NCBI GenBank assembly: GCA_034509755.1
Contig: CM067547.1
Span: 48,572,859-48,636,858, forward strand
Length of the DNA stretch: 64,000 bases
Origin: Anisodus tanguticus
Taxonomy: Eukaryota; Streptophyta; Magnoliopsida; Solanales; Solanaceae
Reading direction: 5' to 3'
Shown here one piece after another: positions 11,637-22,859 of this stretch (positions are counted from its first letter, which is position 1; each line of letters begins with the position of its first letter). Under the pieces are notes generated by a model that saw only the letters and a list, made by a program, of their open reading frames with translations, had not been told where the DNA came from and did no database searches. Both the position numbers and the translations under genes were made by a program.

Positions 11637-12380
11637 TATTGGGTTTTGGGGTTTTCTCTTCCTATGTGGAATTGAATTAATAAAACCCAATCCAATTTGG
11701 ACCAACCCACTTTTGCTCTAAAACTCACTATATATAGGATCAACTTAGGTCTTATTTCATATACACAAGAGTGAATTCATAGCATTCATCTATAGAGAAA
11801 ATCTGATTTTCGCACATTAAAAATATGCTACAGCAGTCCGCTTAAAACTACATTTCCCGTTTCGTTAACCGTTGGATTATGCTCAAATTTAAATTGGGGG
11901 TTCTCAACATCTGGTTCTTCAATTTCAATGATGAAGATTGGATTGTGTGGTATGTAGTTCCAGTTTTAGAGCACGAACAATAGCTCATTTTTGGGGGTGA
12001 TTTCTCTCATTTCTTCACTAGTTTTAGTGCTATCTTTTATGTATTGTTGCTCCATCTTTGGCGTTGATGTTGTAGCCATTTAGAGAACATTGTTGTAACT
12101 CTTGTTGATTTTAGTGGAGCTTTTATGGGCGGAGGTCCCGTGGTTGTTTCCTCTTCACATTGAAGGGGGATTTCCACGTAAATTTGGTGTCTCTTGCATT
12201 CAATTTATTGTTTGCTTGCTTTGGTATTTTATTGTTGGTATAGTTGATGTCCATATATCCGTTTGTGCTTGAAATTAGTTTGCTCCTCTTGTTCAAATAG
12301 TGTGAAAAGTTTTTTGACTTGGGTATCCTTTCACATTTACCTTATCGTATAATTTGGTTATTACTCATTTCTTCCCAATA
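11637..12380 (+). repeat. 3' LTR of the 6118-12380 copia element
   Basis: It starts TATTGGGTTTTGGGG and ends CTTCCCAATA, 744 bp. It aligns end to end with the 5' LTR apart from the nested insert there. Visible substitutions are frequent, indicating an old insertion. Confidence 0.9.
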
Positions 12381-12725
12381 AAACAATCCAATGATCGCTG
12401 TAATTACAACAACAATAATGTTTTAATTCTGAGCAAGTTGGGGATGATTACATAATTTTTTATTGATCGTATCGCTCCAAGATTTGCATTGGGAGGATTT
12501 AATATATACGACTAATTTTATTGTATCTGTCAATCTACTGCTACCCTCATTTTTTATTTAGATATTAAGTCAACAATGTGAGCAAGCTAATTAATGATAG
12601 CTGTGAAGAATGAAAAACTATAAAAACTATAAGAAAATATTGATCCGAATAACACAGTTATCAAAAAGAAAAAAAGGAAAGTAAAAGCATGAAAAGGATT
12701 AGACCATGAACGAATGAATGAACGA
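12381..12725 (+). repeat. Tandem duplication, copy 2, distal part after the copia insertion
   Basis: This continues the copy-2 sequence broken at 6117. It aligns with 5752-6045, starting with AATCCAATGATCGCTGTAA against AAATGATCGTTATAACTG. Divergence is considerable, so the duplication is old. Confidence 0.7.
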
Positions 12726-13595
12726 ACATCCATAATAACATTATACCACCAAAGAATGTGGTGCAACGAATGTAGATGTCATTTCCTTAATTATAAGTTT
12801 CAGGTTCGAATCTTCGTTATGAAATTTTTTTAATAGAGGGTATTTTTTTTTAATAAGCCTATATTACGCGAATTCAAATTAATCGTGATTTTAATATAAA
12901 TACCGAACATCGAATGAGAAACCAAAAGAATGATAATTCATAGCAACATTATCAAAAATAGAAAAAGGGTGGAGGATAGTGTGTCAAGAGTAGACAGCAA
13001 TACCTTGGTCAAACAGTCGTCCCAATTACCTTAATACTGTCTCCACTTTTCTCTGTCGGTCAAAGATAAATTTTGGTCAACACTTTGACTGGAGATTCCT
13101 ATCCACAATTTTATCAATTAGTTTTTATTCCTTTTATATTTGGATCCGCCAAAATTGCAATATTGCAATCTGGGGTAACATTTCAGGAAACTATTACACT
13201 AATTTAATAAATTTAACTTACATATACTGATCATGTGAATAATATTTATACTATTCCACAACATAACCGGATCATTCTAGTTTTAAAGATTGTTATATTA
13301 TATTTGCTGCTATATGAAAAATTACTTATTATTATAGGTAAATTTAACTTGATGGAATAATTATACATCGTTACGTCCACGCATTAAGTTTAATTTGTAG
13401 CTATTAAAATGATAAGAAGAAAAAGAATAACTATGAAGCAATTGTTTGTCTCTAAAGCAAACATATTTTTATAAGGTCCTTTTGTTAATTCAGATTAAGT
13501 TTGCATTAGCCACTACATAAGAATGGAAAACATTAAAAAAGAAATGGTTATAATAATTATACTCTAACCACATAATAAAACGTTCTAAAAGATTA
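12726..13595. other. Intergenic, no gene seen
   Basis: AT-rich. A short tRNA-like B-box string (AGGTTCGAATC) at about 12812 may be a SINE remnant, without definable ends. Confidence 0.4.
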
Positions 13596-13603
13596 TTACT
13601 ACA

Positions 13604-14404
13604 TAATGTTTTAAGAGGAGGGAGCGCGAGGCGATGCGTTTTACCTAGCACGGGGCGAGATGTAAGCCCCGAAGCACGGGGCGTAAGTCCTATAGATCTA
13701 CATGGCGTATGTCTCATGTATCTTCAATTTTATAATTGTAATACTAAAAAATAAGCAAAAGTAAAATTTTAATTAAAAATTTGCAAATAAATTCAAATAA
13801 ATTGCCAATAATATAAAAAATATTATATTTATTATATGAGAAAGGTAACAACACAAAAAATGATAATCTGTAATAGCCTAGATAATATTTAAAATAAAAT
13901 GTTCATCAACTTCGCCATTAATCTCCACATCTATTAGTTCTTTCCACCCTTAACTAATATTTGCACTGATTTTTATTTATATATTTCAAAGAAGTAGAAG
14001 GATGAAAAGTGTAATAGCAACGACAAAAAAAAAGTTGCTTCATCAACATAGTGCTATGAAATCTATATCCTACAAATTTCAGAGATAAACATTTTAAAAA
14101 ATTATTTATGACAGTGTTATTTATATATTTTAGGAAAAATCACTACAACATAAAAACATGATAACATAAAGTATAAATATCATTACACAAATAATAAAAA
14201 ATATAATCTATAGCAAAAATACTTTTAAGTAAAAAATCAAACTTAATGCCCGGGGCATACACTTTTACGCCCGGGGCTTACACCTTCGCGCCCGGGACTC
14301 TAGCCTCAAATTCTAGGGCGAACGCTCTATGAATCTACGCCTTTTATTTGCGCCCCAGAGCGTTTTTGGTAGCGCCGCCCCGTGACTCACCTCTGAAAAC
14401 ACTG
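13604..14404. mobile_element. hAT-family non-autonomous element with 8-bp target duplication
   Basis: The flanks are a perfect 8-bp direct repeat, TTACTACA, at 13596-13603 and 14405-14412. The termini are inverted: left TAATGTTTTAAGAGG, right (reverse complement) CAGTGTTTTCAGAGG, 11 of 15 alike. CAGTG is a typical hAT terminus. Both subterminal regions are GC-rich and related (GGGGCG/GCGCC strings at 13620-13690 and 14250-14390), while the interior is AT-rich with no coding frame. Length is 801 bp. Confidence 0.85.
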
Positions 14405-14565
14405 TTACTACAGTAGAATGAAAAGCATATAGTTTGAGTATCCTATTTTAAAACGGATTTAAATCATATACTCTGACATTATAAGTGATTTTTAGACTAT
14501 GATAATTAAATTTATGATACCAGGTTAAGTATCATGTTTATCAGATTATCAATTAATATTTAATA

Positions 14566-14814
14566 CTCCTTCTGTTTCAATTTATTTAAACTCTTTACTA
14601 TTTTGGGAGTCTACGAGGTGGTTCTTTGATCATGTTTTCCTTACATTTATTTGAATTATAAATTATAATGACTTATAGTATTTTTAATGTAGTTTCTAAA
14701 TATATAAATTTTATTTTTACAAACTTGAAATATCTATCTCAAAATTTAAGGTCAAAGTTATAAAGTTTGATCTTCGTACTCCGAAAAGGTTCACATAAAT
14801 TAAAACGGAAAGAG
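14566..14814. mobile_element. Stowaway-type MITE
   Basis: The left end CTCCTTCTGTTTCAATTTAT and the right end CATAAATTAAAACGGAAAGAG are inverted versions of the common CTCCCTCCGTCCCAATTTAT terminus. TA dinucleotides flank both ends as the target duplication. Confidence 0.75.
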
Positions 14815-15270
14815 TATAAAATTTAATGTATACTTACTTTATTTATGATTTAATTGTGTAAAAATATTTTTATTTAGTGTTAAATATTTTATAAAAAAAA
14901 ATAAAACAAATAAAACACGTGATTGAATTTCAAGGTGAATTTTGAACCACTACCATTAAAAAATGTGCAATAATACTTCCTCACTTTCCTTACAATAATA
15001 ATAATAAAAAAAAAAATAATAATATTTCCAATTATTTTATGAACACGACATAGCAAGATGTGATAGGTCAAAGGATATGTTGAAAAAGTATACATACAAA
15101 CAAACCTATTTGTCTAAAATAAGAAACAAAACCCCTCCTTTGCTTATCTTCTTCTCCCTTTTGCAATTATTCCTTATATCATATGTTGTTGTTTTTTTAA
15201 TCTTATGTTTTTCTCCATTAATTCCTCTTAGTATAAAAGATTCTTCTGTTACCCTAATAAATAACCTTAG

Positions 15271-15278
15271 TATATAAA
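15271..15278 (+). promoter_or_regulatory. TATA box of the cupin gene
   Basis: TATATAAA lies 70 bp upstream of the cupin start codon, which would give a 5' untranslated leader of about 40 nt. It is in an AT-rich region, so the call rests on position and match only. Confidence 0.5.
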
Positions 15279-15347
15279 AAAGAAGAAAAACAAAGGGTGA
15301 GTGCATATTTATATATCTCTTTTTTCTCTCTTTAATTTTCTTTCTTC

Positions 15348-15643
15348 ATGGCTTCTTCTTCATCATCATCACCAAATCTAAGGATAGTTGTTCAAAAGAA
15401 CCCCTCAGAATCTCAACTCAATGAATTGGGCATCAAATCTTGGCCTAAGTAAGTACACAAATGAACTTATGACTTTTTTGTTATTTTTTTTTTCTTGGTT
15501 CATTATATGTCTATTGTCTAAGCATGTGTGAGCTTACTCAAATTGGTGGCTCCTAGTTAGCTCTGATGAAAGAAGAGGATTGTAAGCGAGCTTGAAACTA
15601 ATCAATTTATGATAAATCTTCACAACATATAATATGTTGTTGT

Positions 15644-15690
<47 letters not shown>

Positions 15691-16541
15691 TTGTTCTCCG
15701 TCTGTATAAACTTGCTCAAATTGTTGGCTCCATAACCAAGCTCCGATGAAAAAGGAGGATTGTGATAGGCTAACAACCAACATAAAATTAATCAATTTAT
15801 GATGAATCTGCACAGTACTTAACATGGTGGTGTAGTTATACATGTGTTCTCCGTTTATGTAAACTTGCAGATTCCTAGTTAGCTAAGATGAAAAATGAGT
15901 TGTGAAAAACTGACAGCCATCACGAAATTAGTCTATTTGTGATGAATCTTCACAATACATAATATATTGTTGTTGCATTATTTATCGAGTTCTCTGCTTG
16001 TATGAGCTTGCTCAAATTGTCGTCTTCTAGGTAATCTAGATGAAAGAAGGGTTGTGATAGATTGATAGCCAATATAAAACTAGTCAGTTTATCACGAATC
16101 TTCACAATACATAATATGTTGTATTATATGTTTGTGTTCTCCGTCGGTGTAAACTTGCTTAAAATTGCCGGCTCCTAGCTAGCTTGGATGAAAGAAAGGT
16201 TGTGATAGGCTAACAATTACAAAAATAGTTAATTTGTGAGGAATCTTCATGATACATAATATGTTGTATTATATATCTATGTTATTAATGCCTAATTATT
16301 TTTTTTTTGATGTAAAACTTTCAGATGGGGTTGTTCTCCAGGGAAATACCAACTAAAATTTGATGCACAAGAAACATGTTATTTGCTTAGAGGGAAAGTG
16401 AAAGTTTCAACAAAGAACTCAAATGAAACAGTGGAATTTGGAGTTGGAGATCTTGTGATTATTCCTAAAGGACTCAGTTGCACTTGGGATGTTTCAGTTG
16501 CTGTTGATAAACACTATAAGTTTGATTCATCTTCTCCTTAA
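15348..16541 (+). CDS. Small cupin-fold protein (Cupin_3/DUF861 type)
   Basis: Two exons: 15348-15448 and 16325-16541, joined phase 2 through a GT-AG intron (AA|GTAAGT to TTTCAG). The product has about 105 residues. A serine-rich N-terminus (MASSSSSSP) is followed by SWPKWGCSPGKY, then a beta-rich core with ETCYLLRGKVKV, VEFGVGDLVIIPKG and SCTWDV. This is the compact single-domain cupin seen in plant RmlC-like proteins, with the G(D)LV(I)IPKG turn of cupin motif 2. The classic metal-binding histidines are not evident, as is common in this subgroup, so catalysis should not be assumed. No signal peptide or membrane segment is apparent. The start is the first ATG after the TATA box. The length is normal for the family. 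The biochemical role is unknown to me. Confidence 0.85.
15532..16282 (+). repeat. Five degenerate tandem units inside the cupin intron
   Basis: Units start near 15532, 15709, 15862, 16005 and 16152, spaced 177, 153, 143 and 147 bp. Each carries the ordered blocks TTGCTCAAATTG, GGCTCCTAG, GATGAAAGAAG, GGTTGTGATAGG, AATCAATTTATGATGAATC and CACAATACATAATATGTTG. The first unit is lengthened by an (AT)n run at about 15645-15688. Confidence 0.85.
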
Positions 16542-16559
16542 TTCTTCTTCACTATAAAC

Positions 16560-18127
16560 ACTATAGTTACTTATATCATTAATTGTTTCTTGTTTAATTA
16601 ATAGTTTATGATAAACATGATCTTATGCTTGTAATCATTTTCTTTCCTTGATATATAGAGATATATCTTTCATAGTATGTTAGTAATTCTTTTTTCATCA
16701 AGTGTTGATTAGTAGAAGCGAATTAGGTATTTAAATTTGAAGATTCAATCTTTAGATTCTTAGAATTGATAATGATGTACTTTTAAAATTATGAATTCAA
16801 AATTCAATAAATGATTCTTATATATATATATTTCGTGTCAAAAATGTTTAATTCAATTGAGCACATCGAACCTAGTGATATTATTTTTCTAAAGTATGGT
16901 CAATATAGAGAATCCATAAAGATAGTATTGATAATTCCTCCGTCATGATGCATTTTAATGAGCACAAAGTTTAAATTAAGAAAGAAAAAAATATTTTAAA
17001 AGTTATGGTCTAAAATAAACTATAGATATTTGAATGACAATAAATCATCTCGGTAAGTTTTTTTTTAACACATTAGAAAGGAAGCTAATTGACTAATTGA
17101 TTGATTATTGCCAAAGAGTTCTTCAAATCCACCGTGTTAATAACTCTTTCTTCATTAAGTGTTTGATTAATTACTATATTAGTGTTGTTTCTCTCTTTAG
17201 CTTTTTCTTGTTTTTGATTCTTTGGTATTAATTAATCTTTATATTTTAAAGGTTAGTCAAAGAAAATCAATTAGTCAAATGCATGTCACTTTCAAACTGC
17301 ATTTAGTATAAATATAAAAGTATCTCCCTTTCTAAAAAGCTTTAAATGCCCCTTTGACTGGTCAATTAATCATATTTTTATCATGAAAACCATATCACCT
17401 TTTGAGTCAGCAATGATGAATTTTCTGCAAACAACCATAAATGTTCTAGTTGGAAGTGTGGAACATTATAAATTCTTATGTGGAATGTTTAATGTTTCAT
17501 ACTTGTCTTTACTGTTTGGGGTGTTTAGTTGGTAGTTAGAGTTATGAGGATATAGGTATGTAAAAATTAGTTATTTAATTTTTTTATACCCGATAAAATA
17601 ATAAAGTAACTCATATATAACGTATATATTTTATTTATGTGAAATTATAAAATGATAATCACACATCATATTTAATACAAAATTTTGTATAAAATAATTA
17701 AAATTCTACCAAACATAATATTAGCTATACTAATTTTAGTAGATCAATAATTTCCTTCCCAACCAACACTCAAACAACCTGTTAATGTTTAATAAATTCT
17801 AAGGTGGAATATTTACCACTAAAGTGTGTAATGGAATAGTAGTGATCCCTTAATTCTAAGGTCACAATGTTTATACCTTAGTTAATGGATATACTCAATC
17901 CGAATTTGAATTAGTTGAATTAGTAGAGATTGATACTAAATGGTTAATCCATTTTTACGCCCTCGGTTCATTTTTATATGTTATTTAATGTTTTAATACG
18001 CTCATTTGAAAAATTGTCTGATTGTATTAATAGTAAGGATATTTACTTGAGTTACGCTTATTTCTTTCTTAATTAAATGAGTAATTAATGACTATAACCT
18101 TCCTTTTTGGCAAGGATAGAATCGGAA
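16560..18127. other. Cupin 3' flank and intergenic sequence
   Basis: AT-rich with no supported gene. No clear polyadenylation signal could be fixed downstream of the cupin stop. Confidence 0.5.
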
Positions 18128-18600
18128 AAGAAACAATGCCTTCTTAGTTTTTTTTAAGTGTGAGATATATTGAGAAATGCCCCAATGAGGAGGTGTGTGA
18201 GGAGAGGTAGAGGTAGGTGAAGAAGTATTGGAGGAAAGTGATTAGACATGACATGACACATTTTCAGGTTACCGAAGACATGACCTTAGATAGGAGTATA
18301 TGGAGGTCACGAATTAGGGTAGAAGAATAATAGGTAGTGGAGCGTTGTCTCGGTTTTCGGTGGATATGCCTGGTGGTAGCTTGTGGCATCTTGGCTGCCT
18401 TATCTGTTTCCACTTTCTTACGGTACTATTAGCATTGTTCTTGAAGTTTCTTAATTTCTTGTTCTTCGATTTGTTTTACCACATGCGTTCTTGTCATTCG
18501 GTTATCACACTATTTCATTGTCGTTGTTGTTCTTCTTTTTTTTTAGAATCCTACGTACTGCATTCCTATTAGTTGTCATATCTTCTTGCCGCATTTCTAT
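18128..18600 (+). mobile_element. RTE-type LINE 3' fragment
   Basis: The plus-strand translation near 18196-18330 carries the decayed C-terminal LINE signature (R-G-R-G, EVIRHDM, L-D-R, WRSRIRV-like). It matches the fragments at 36117-36880 and 53640-54095. A non-coding, T-rich 3' region follows. The fragment lacks a clear TTG tail. Confidence 0.65.
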
Positions 18601-18626
18601 TTTCAAGTTGCTTTAAAATGTTTTTT

Positions 18627-18785
18627 GTAAAGTTGTTGTCATGTGATTAAGAGGTCATGGGTTCAAGCCGTGAAAATAGCCTCTTGTAGAAATGTGAGGT
18701 AAGACTGCGTACAACAGATCCTTATGGTCAAGCCCTTTCCCGGACCCCACGCATAGCGGGTGCTTAGTGCATCGGACTGCCCTTT
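18627..18785 (+). mobile_element. tRNA-derived SINE (family A), 5' truncated
   Basis: The body has the B-box string GGGTTCAAGCCGTG, then GCCTCTTGTAGAAATG, GACTGCGTACAA, CCCTTTCCCGGACCC and the end CATCGGACTGCCCTTTT. It is flanked by a direct repeat: TTTAAAATGTTTT at 18612 and TTTAAAATGCTTTT at 18784. Copies of the same family lie at 32772-32925 and 33625-33791. Confidence 0.8.
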
Positions 18786-18789
18786 TTTA

Positions 18790-19739
18790 AAATGCTTTTC
18801 TTGAACTGAAAGTCTATTGAATACAACCTATTAAAGTCTATTGCTTTAAGGCCTTCATACACTCTACCCTCTTTAGACCTCACGTATGAAATTACACTGA
18901 GAATATTTGTTATTATAAATATTTTGAACCAATTTTTTTGAGAGTTAAAAAAAGGATAGAAGGGAGTATATTAAATTCTTGTTTTGGAAAGAACACCTCA
19001 ATTATGCATGTATTTGAGTAGAGATTGATGTATGCTTTGATTTTTATGGTTTCTAGATTTTAAAAATATGATTTTAAGTTCTAGTAATTGAGTTTTGAGT
19101 TGTTTATATATATAGTATATTTTGAATCTCTTTAAAAGAAAATTTTGGTTTCGCGCTGATTGAAATCCACTAATACTGTTGGTCGAGATGAAGCTTAGCT
19201 CGAACTTAAAAACACTTTGTTTAACTTCCACTCGATTTTACTACAAGTCCAACTCTAAAAAGCATATGTTTGCTCTAGTTTATCCCCTACCCCTAGCATT
19301 TTAGCATGGCCGTTATGTTTTTGCAACATAACTATTTTATGTTAAGCATATGTTTCTGCACTCTTAATTCTTTTGTAACATCCAAAAAGAAATCTTCAAT
19401 ACGCCTATTTTACCTATGGAAAAAATATAAACAAGCACCACAAAAACAAATGATTATCCTATTTTATTTGTCGTCCTACCAAAAATAATTCTTGCACGGT
19501 CCCTGGCAGGAACGTCAAATGAGTGAGTTTGGTGAATTTGGACGGATAAAAATGAGTAAAGTAAGAATATGAGTCATGCATATATGATTAATTGGTAATC
19601 AGTATGTTCATGTAATATGAATGGAATAATGAGTCATAAATCCAATTTGTCCAGACCATTTTTTGAGTTATTCTTCTTACAAGTTCGACGAAAATTTACT
19701 CTCTAACGATTTATTTCACTTTTCATTTTTGTTAAAGTA
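18790..19739. other. Intergenic, no gene seen
   Basis: AT-rich sequence with short chance frames only. Confidence 0.5.
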
Positions 19740-19744
19740 GAATT

Positions 19745-20952
19745 TGTTGGTTTACAAGGATTTGCAGGAAACGGAAATTACAAGTAACTGCTTATGTAGG
19801 AATTGAAATTACAATTCAACAAGAAAAAGCTGAAAATTACAATATAACAACAAAATTGAAATTACACTTTTGTTGAACAAGAAAACGGGAAAGTTGTTTA
19901 TCTTTGAGTCGAGTGTGGCACTCTTGTCCTTAAGACAATATTGCCCCGTATGTATCCTTTATACGTCCTGGACAATTCGTCTCCCAAGATAAAATGACAA
20001 TGGAACTATTGAGCAAAGGAAACTCAAAAGCTACCGTGAAGAATATTGAGCAATGAAATGATGCTTGGAAGATTAGGAAGAAAGCGATTTTTGCTTTGTG
20101 TATTTTCGTGTATGTTAAGTACTCCTCAACAATGGTATAAGGGGTGTTTATATAGGTGAGGGAGGGCTGTTTAACTCGCCCCCATAATGACCATTATTGG
20201 CCAAATAATGGCCATTATGGAGGTAGTTAATCCACCAAAATAAATGGTGAAAATTGCCAACGGATTGGCCATTATAGGAGGTGTAATTCAGCCAAAATAA
20301 ATGGTGAATTGAGTGCTGGACGTTTCGTTCGGACCGTCGAAATTTCGATTTTACGAAAAACTTCGGGGACCAAACCGTACATCTTGAAACTTCGGGGACC
20401 AAAGCGTACATCTTGAAACTTCGGGGACCAAAGCGTACATCGAAACTTCGGGATCAAACTGTACTTCCGGCAAAGTTTTCGGCCCAAAAAGATAATATCG
20501 AAGGCCCACGGCCATTGCCCACGACCGTGACCCGTGACCGGAACCGGAACCGGGACCGGACGGGCGGGCGGCGGCGGCGCGCATGCGTGTGGTCTTTACT
20601 TGAACCGAAGCACATCTAGGTCCTCCCTCCTTTAAACACATGGGATACCCCTTGGGGTCCCAAACCCCAAACCAATTTCAAGTATTATATACACAACAAT
20701 TCTTTCTTCCTCTACCAGATGAGGGAGAATTGATCACACACCACACTTTTCCATGCTTCAAACACCTTACTTCGTGAACCAATATCTCTTTCATTTCTCA
20801 ATGAAATTTGACGATTCTTGGCCCTACGGTTATCTACGTACTTAGTACATCATGCATGTGTGAAGAACCGAATTCTCCAACATACGTAACACTAGTGTTT
20901 AAGCCGTTAAAGTTGGTCGGTCGCAACTCCCGCCAAAGGCTAATTTCCAACA
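19745..20952 (-). mobile_element. Solo LTR, copy 1 (minus orientation)
   Basis: The termini are TGTTGG...CCAACA. A perfect 5-bp target duplication, GAATT, lies at 19740-19744 and 20953-20957. It aligns as the reverse complement of 21358-22390 along its whole length, for example at the ATCTTGGGAGAC, GTCCAG/GTCCTGGAC and CTTAAGACA blocks. A TATA-like CTATATAAACACCCC reads on the minus strand near 20145-20158. No primer site or coding domain adjoins either end, so it is a solo LTR of 1208 bp. The family is not identified. Confidence 0.85.
20358..20465 (+). repeat. 29-bp tandem repeats inside solo LTR copy 1
   Basis: The unit AAACTTCGGGGACCAAAGCG plus GTACATCTTG occurs at 20358, 20387 and 20416, followed by a shortened fourth. 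Copy 2 at 21358-22390 has a single equivalent near 21790-21815, which accounts for part of the length difference. Confidence 0.9.
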
Positions 20953-20957
20953 GAATT

Positions 20958-21352
20958 TACTAACAATATTGGCCAAAATAGAGAGTCGAGCAGCAATCCA
21001 CTAAGTTGCGCTCTCTTGGCGCATTAGCACACACATACCTAGTAACTATGAGAACTAGTAACTATAAGTGCAGTAAGAAAATCATACAGTATGAATAATG
21101 AGAATGAGAAGGTTGAACTCCTTTTATAACTATCAATACAAGACATTTATGTCCGAGAATTATTCCCTAATTAAATGCAATTAAATGAGAATAACAGCCA
21201 CTTAATGACCAAAGAGTAACGGCTGACACTATATCCGGAATGGGTACACTGCGCTCCTCCAATTTTGCATCCGGTGTCACTTTGTTCGGTCACTTCCCGA
21301 TCTTGTCTCGGTACTCGGACTCATCTCGATGTAACTCGCATCCGGTGCGGAA
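20958..21352. other. Spacer between the two solo LTRs
   Basis: It contains TAGTAACTATGAGAACTAGTAACTATAAG-type short repeats and a CATCCGGTG motif at about 21269 and 21338. It may be an older LTR remnant, but no boundary is clear. Confidence 0.35.
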
Positions 21353-21357
21353 CATTG

Positions 21358-22390
21358 TGTTGGAAATTTGCCTTTGGTGGGAGTTGCGTCCACCCATCTT
21401 TAATGACTTAAACACTAGGGTTTCGCATGTTGGAGACTTTAATTCTTCACACATGCATAATTTACTAAGTAAGTAGATGACCGTAGGGCCAAGGATCGTC
21501 AAATTTCGTTGAGAAATGAAATAGATATTGATCCACGAAGTGAGGTGTTTGAAGCATGAAAATGTGGTATAGACCAATTCTCCCTCATCGGTGGAGGAAG
21601 GAAGATTTGTTTAGTTTATAAGTCTCAAAATTGGCTAAGAGTTTGGGACCCCAAGGGGTAACTCATGTGTTTGAAGGAGGGAGGACCTAGATGCTTTGGT
21701 TCGAGGCTAAGCCCACACACGCGCCGCCCGTCCGGTCCGGGCTTTTTCTAATATTATCTTTTTGGACCCAAATTGCTTCATATTTACAGTTTGGTCCCTG
21801 AAGTTTCAGGTAAGATAAAATTGGACAGAGAACTTGTGTTTTTGCTGTTGGTTTTGGAATGTTAACCTCCATTAATCTGCACATCAATTCAGTCATTACT
21901 TGGATGAATAACTCTCACTAAAGCTCTAATCCGTTGCACATTAATTCAGTCATTTACTTGGATGAATTACTCCTCACTAATTGCCATTACATGGCCATTA
22001 CCAGCAATTAGTTGGGCAGTTGACAAGTCCCCTCCATGCACTATATATTGAAGCCTTTGGCTCAATTGTTGAGACTACACACAAACGAAAAAACATAATT
22101 CTTCCTACTACTTTCCAGCATAATTTCATTACACTAAGTTCTTCAAAGTAACACTTGAGTTTCTTTTGCTCATTTGTTGAGTTGTTGTTATCTTGGGAGA
22201 CTATTGTCCAGAACGTAGAAATGATATATACGGGTCAATCTTGTCTTAAAGACAGAGTGCCATCACTCGACCCAGCAAATCAAAGTGCTTGTGATCTCAG
22301 TTTATTGAAATTTCAGTTGTTGTAATTTCATTTTGTTGTAATACTTAGCAGTTACTTATTTCCCGTTTTCTGCAACCATGGTAATCAACA
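21358..22390 (+). mobile_element. Solo LTR, copy 2 (plus orientation)
   Basis: The termini are TGTTGGAAATTTGCC and GGTAATCAACA. A perfect 5-bp target duplication, CATTG, lies at 21353-21357 and 22391-22395. A TATA-like CACTATATATTGAAG is at about 22037. There is no internal region or primer site. With copy 1 it forms an inverted pair with arms over 1 kb long and a spacer of about 405 bp. Confidence 0.85.
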
Positions 22391-22714
22391 CATTGTTACC
22401 TTCTTCGATTTCCATATCTAAACACTGCCACGTCTCCTGTCGTTTTTTACAGTATACAATTTTATTGATACCCGAATACAGACACTTTGTATGCTCACAT
22501 ACTAAGTTGAATCACACGATTTAACTCTCATCTAATTAAAGAAGGGCCACGTTCATATATTTTTTTTATATTGGTATTAAACGGGAACAGAAGTGCCGAA
22601 ACAACCAAATTAATTTGCTCTCATGATATTAAAAAAAAAAGGCCACAGCGGCTTGAATTGTTGAATGAAGAGGAACAGGAATTAAAAGAAGACACTACCC
22701 TTACTAGTTACGCA

Positions 22715-22850
22715 TAAAGAACTGAACTTGAGACAAATGAGGTGGCTTGAATTATTGAAAAACTATGATGTTGATATCGTGTATCATCCCGGCAAAGCTA
22801 ATGTAGTAGCTGGCGCTCTAAGCCACAAGTCTATGGTAGTCTGAAGCATG
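22715..22850 (+). pseudogene. Ty3/gypsy RNase H remnant
   Basis: The translation gives LRQMRWLELLKNYDVDIVYH followed by PGKANVVAGALSHKS and then a stop. This is the end of the gypsy RNase H domain, where families usually read VADALSRKS. No flanking reverse transcriptase, integrase or LTR was found. Confidence 0.8.
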
Positions 22851-22859
22851 TAGAAGCTG

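Larger units (their letters stand above)
6118..12380 (+). mobile_element. Decayed full-length Ty1/copia retrotransposon
   Basis: Two LTRs bracket a copia-ordered polyprotein (gag, protease, integrase, reverse transcriptase, RNase H). The 5' LTR is 6118-7661 and holds a 784-bp nested insertion; the 3' LTR is 11637-12380. A primer site starts at about 7665 (TGGTATCAGAACTTGTGG). A purine-rich tract, CGGAAGGAGGAGAA, lies just before the 3' LTR. Multiple in-frame stops and frameshifts show it is dead. The left flank is AAGAT and the right flank AAACA, a decayed target duplication at best. Gag and pol motifs resemble the Tnt1/Retrofit branch, by recall only. Confidence 0.93.

Noticed and set aside
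12768..12840. SINE-like stretch with a B-box string
   Set aside because: No A-box, tail or flanking duplication, so too little to call.
15532..16282. Possible CRISPR-like array
   Set aside because: The units are 145-177 bp, degenerate and contiguous in a plant intron, without the short repeat/unique spacer pattern.
17517..17780. Possible MITE with GGGTGTTTAGTTGG and CCAACCAACACTCAAAC ends
   Set aside because: The inverted match is partial and no target duplication could be seen.
18345..18572. 75-codon plus-strand frame
   Set aside because: It lies in the non-coding 3' region of a LINE fragment; the peptide is Cys/Phe-rich chance sequence.
20148..20641. Overlapping minus-strand open frames with repeated FGPRSF-like peptides
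   Set aside because: They come from the 29-bp tandem repeat in a solo LTR. There is no homology or gene context.
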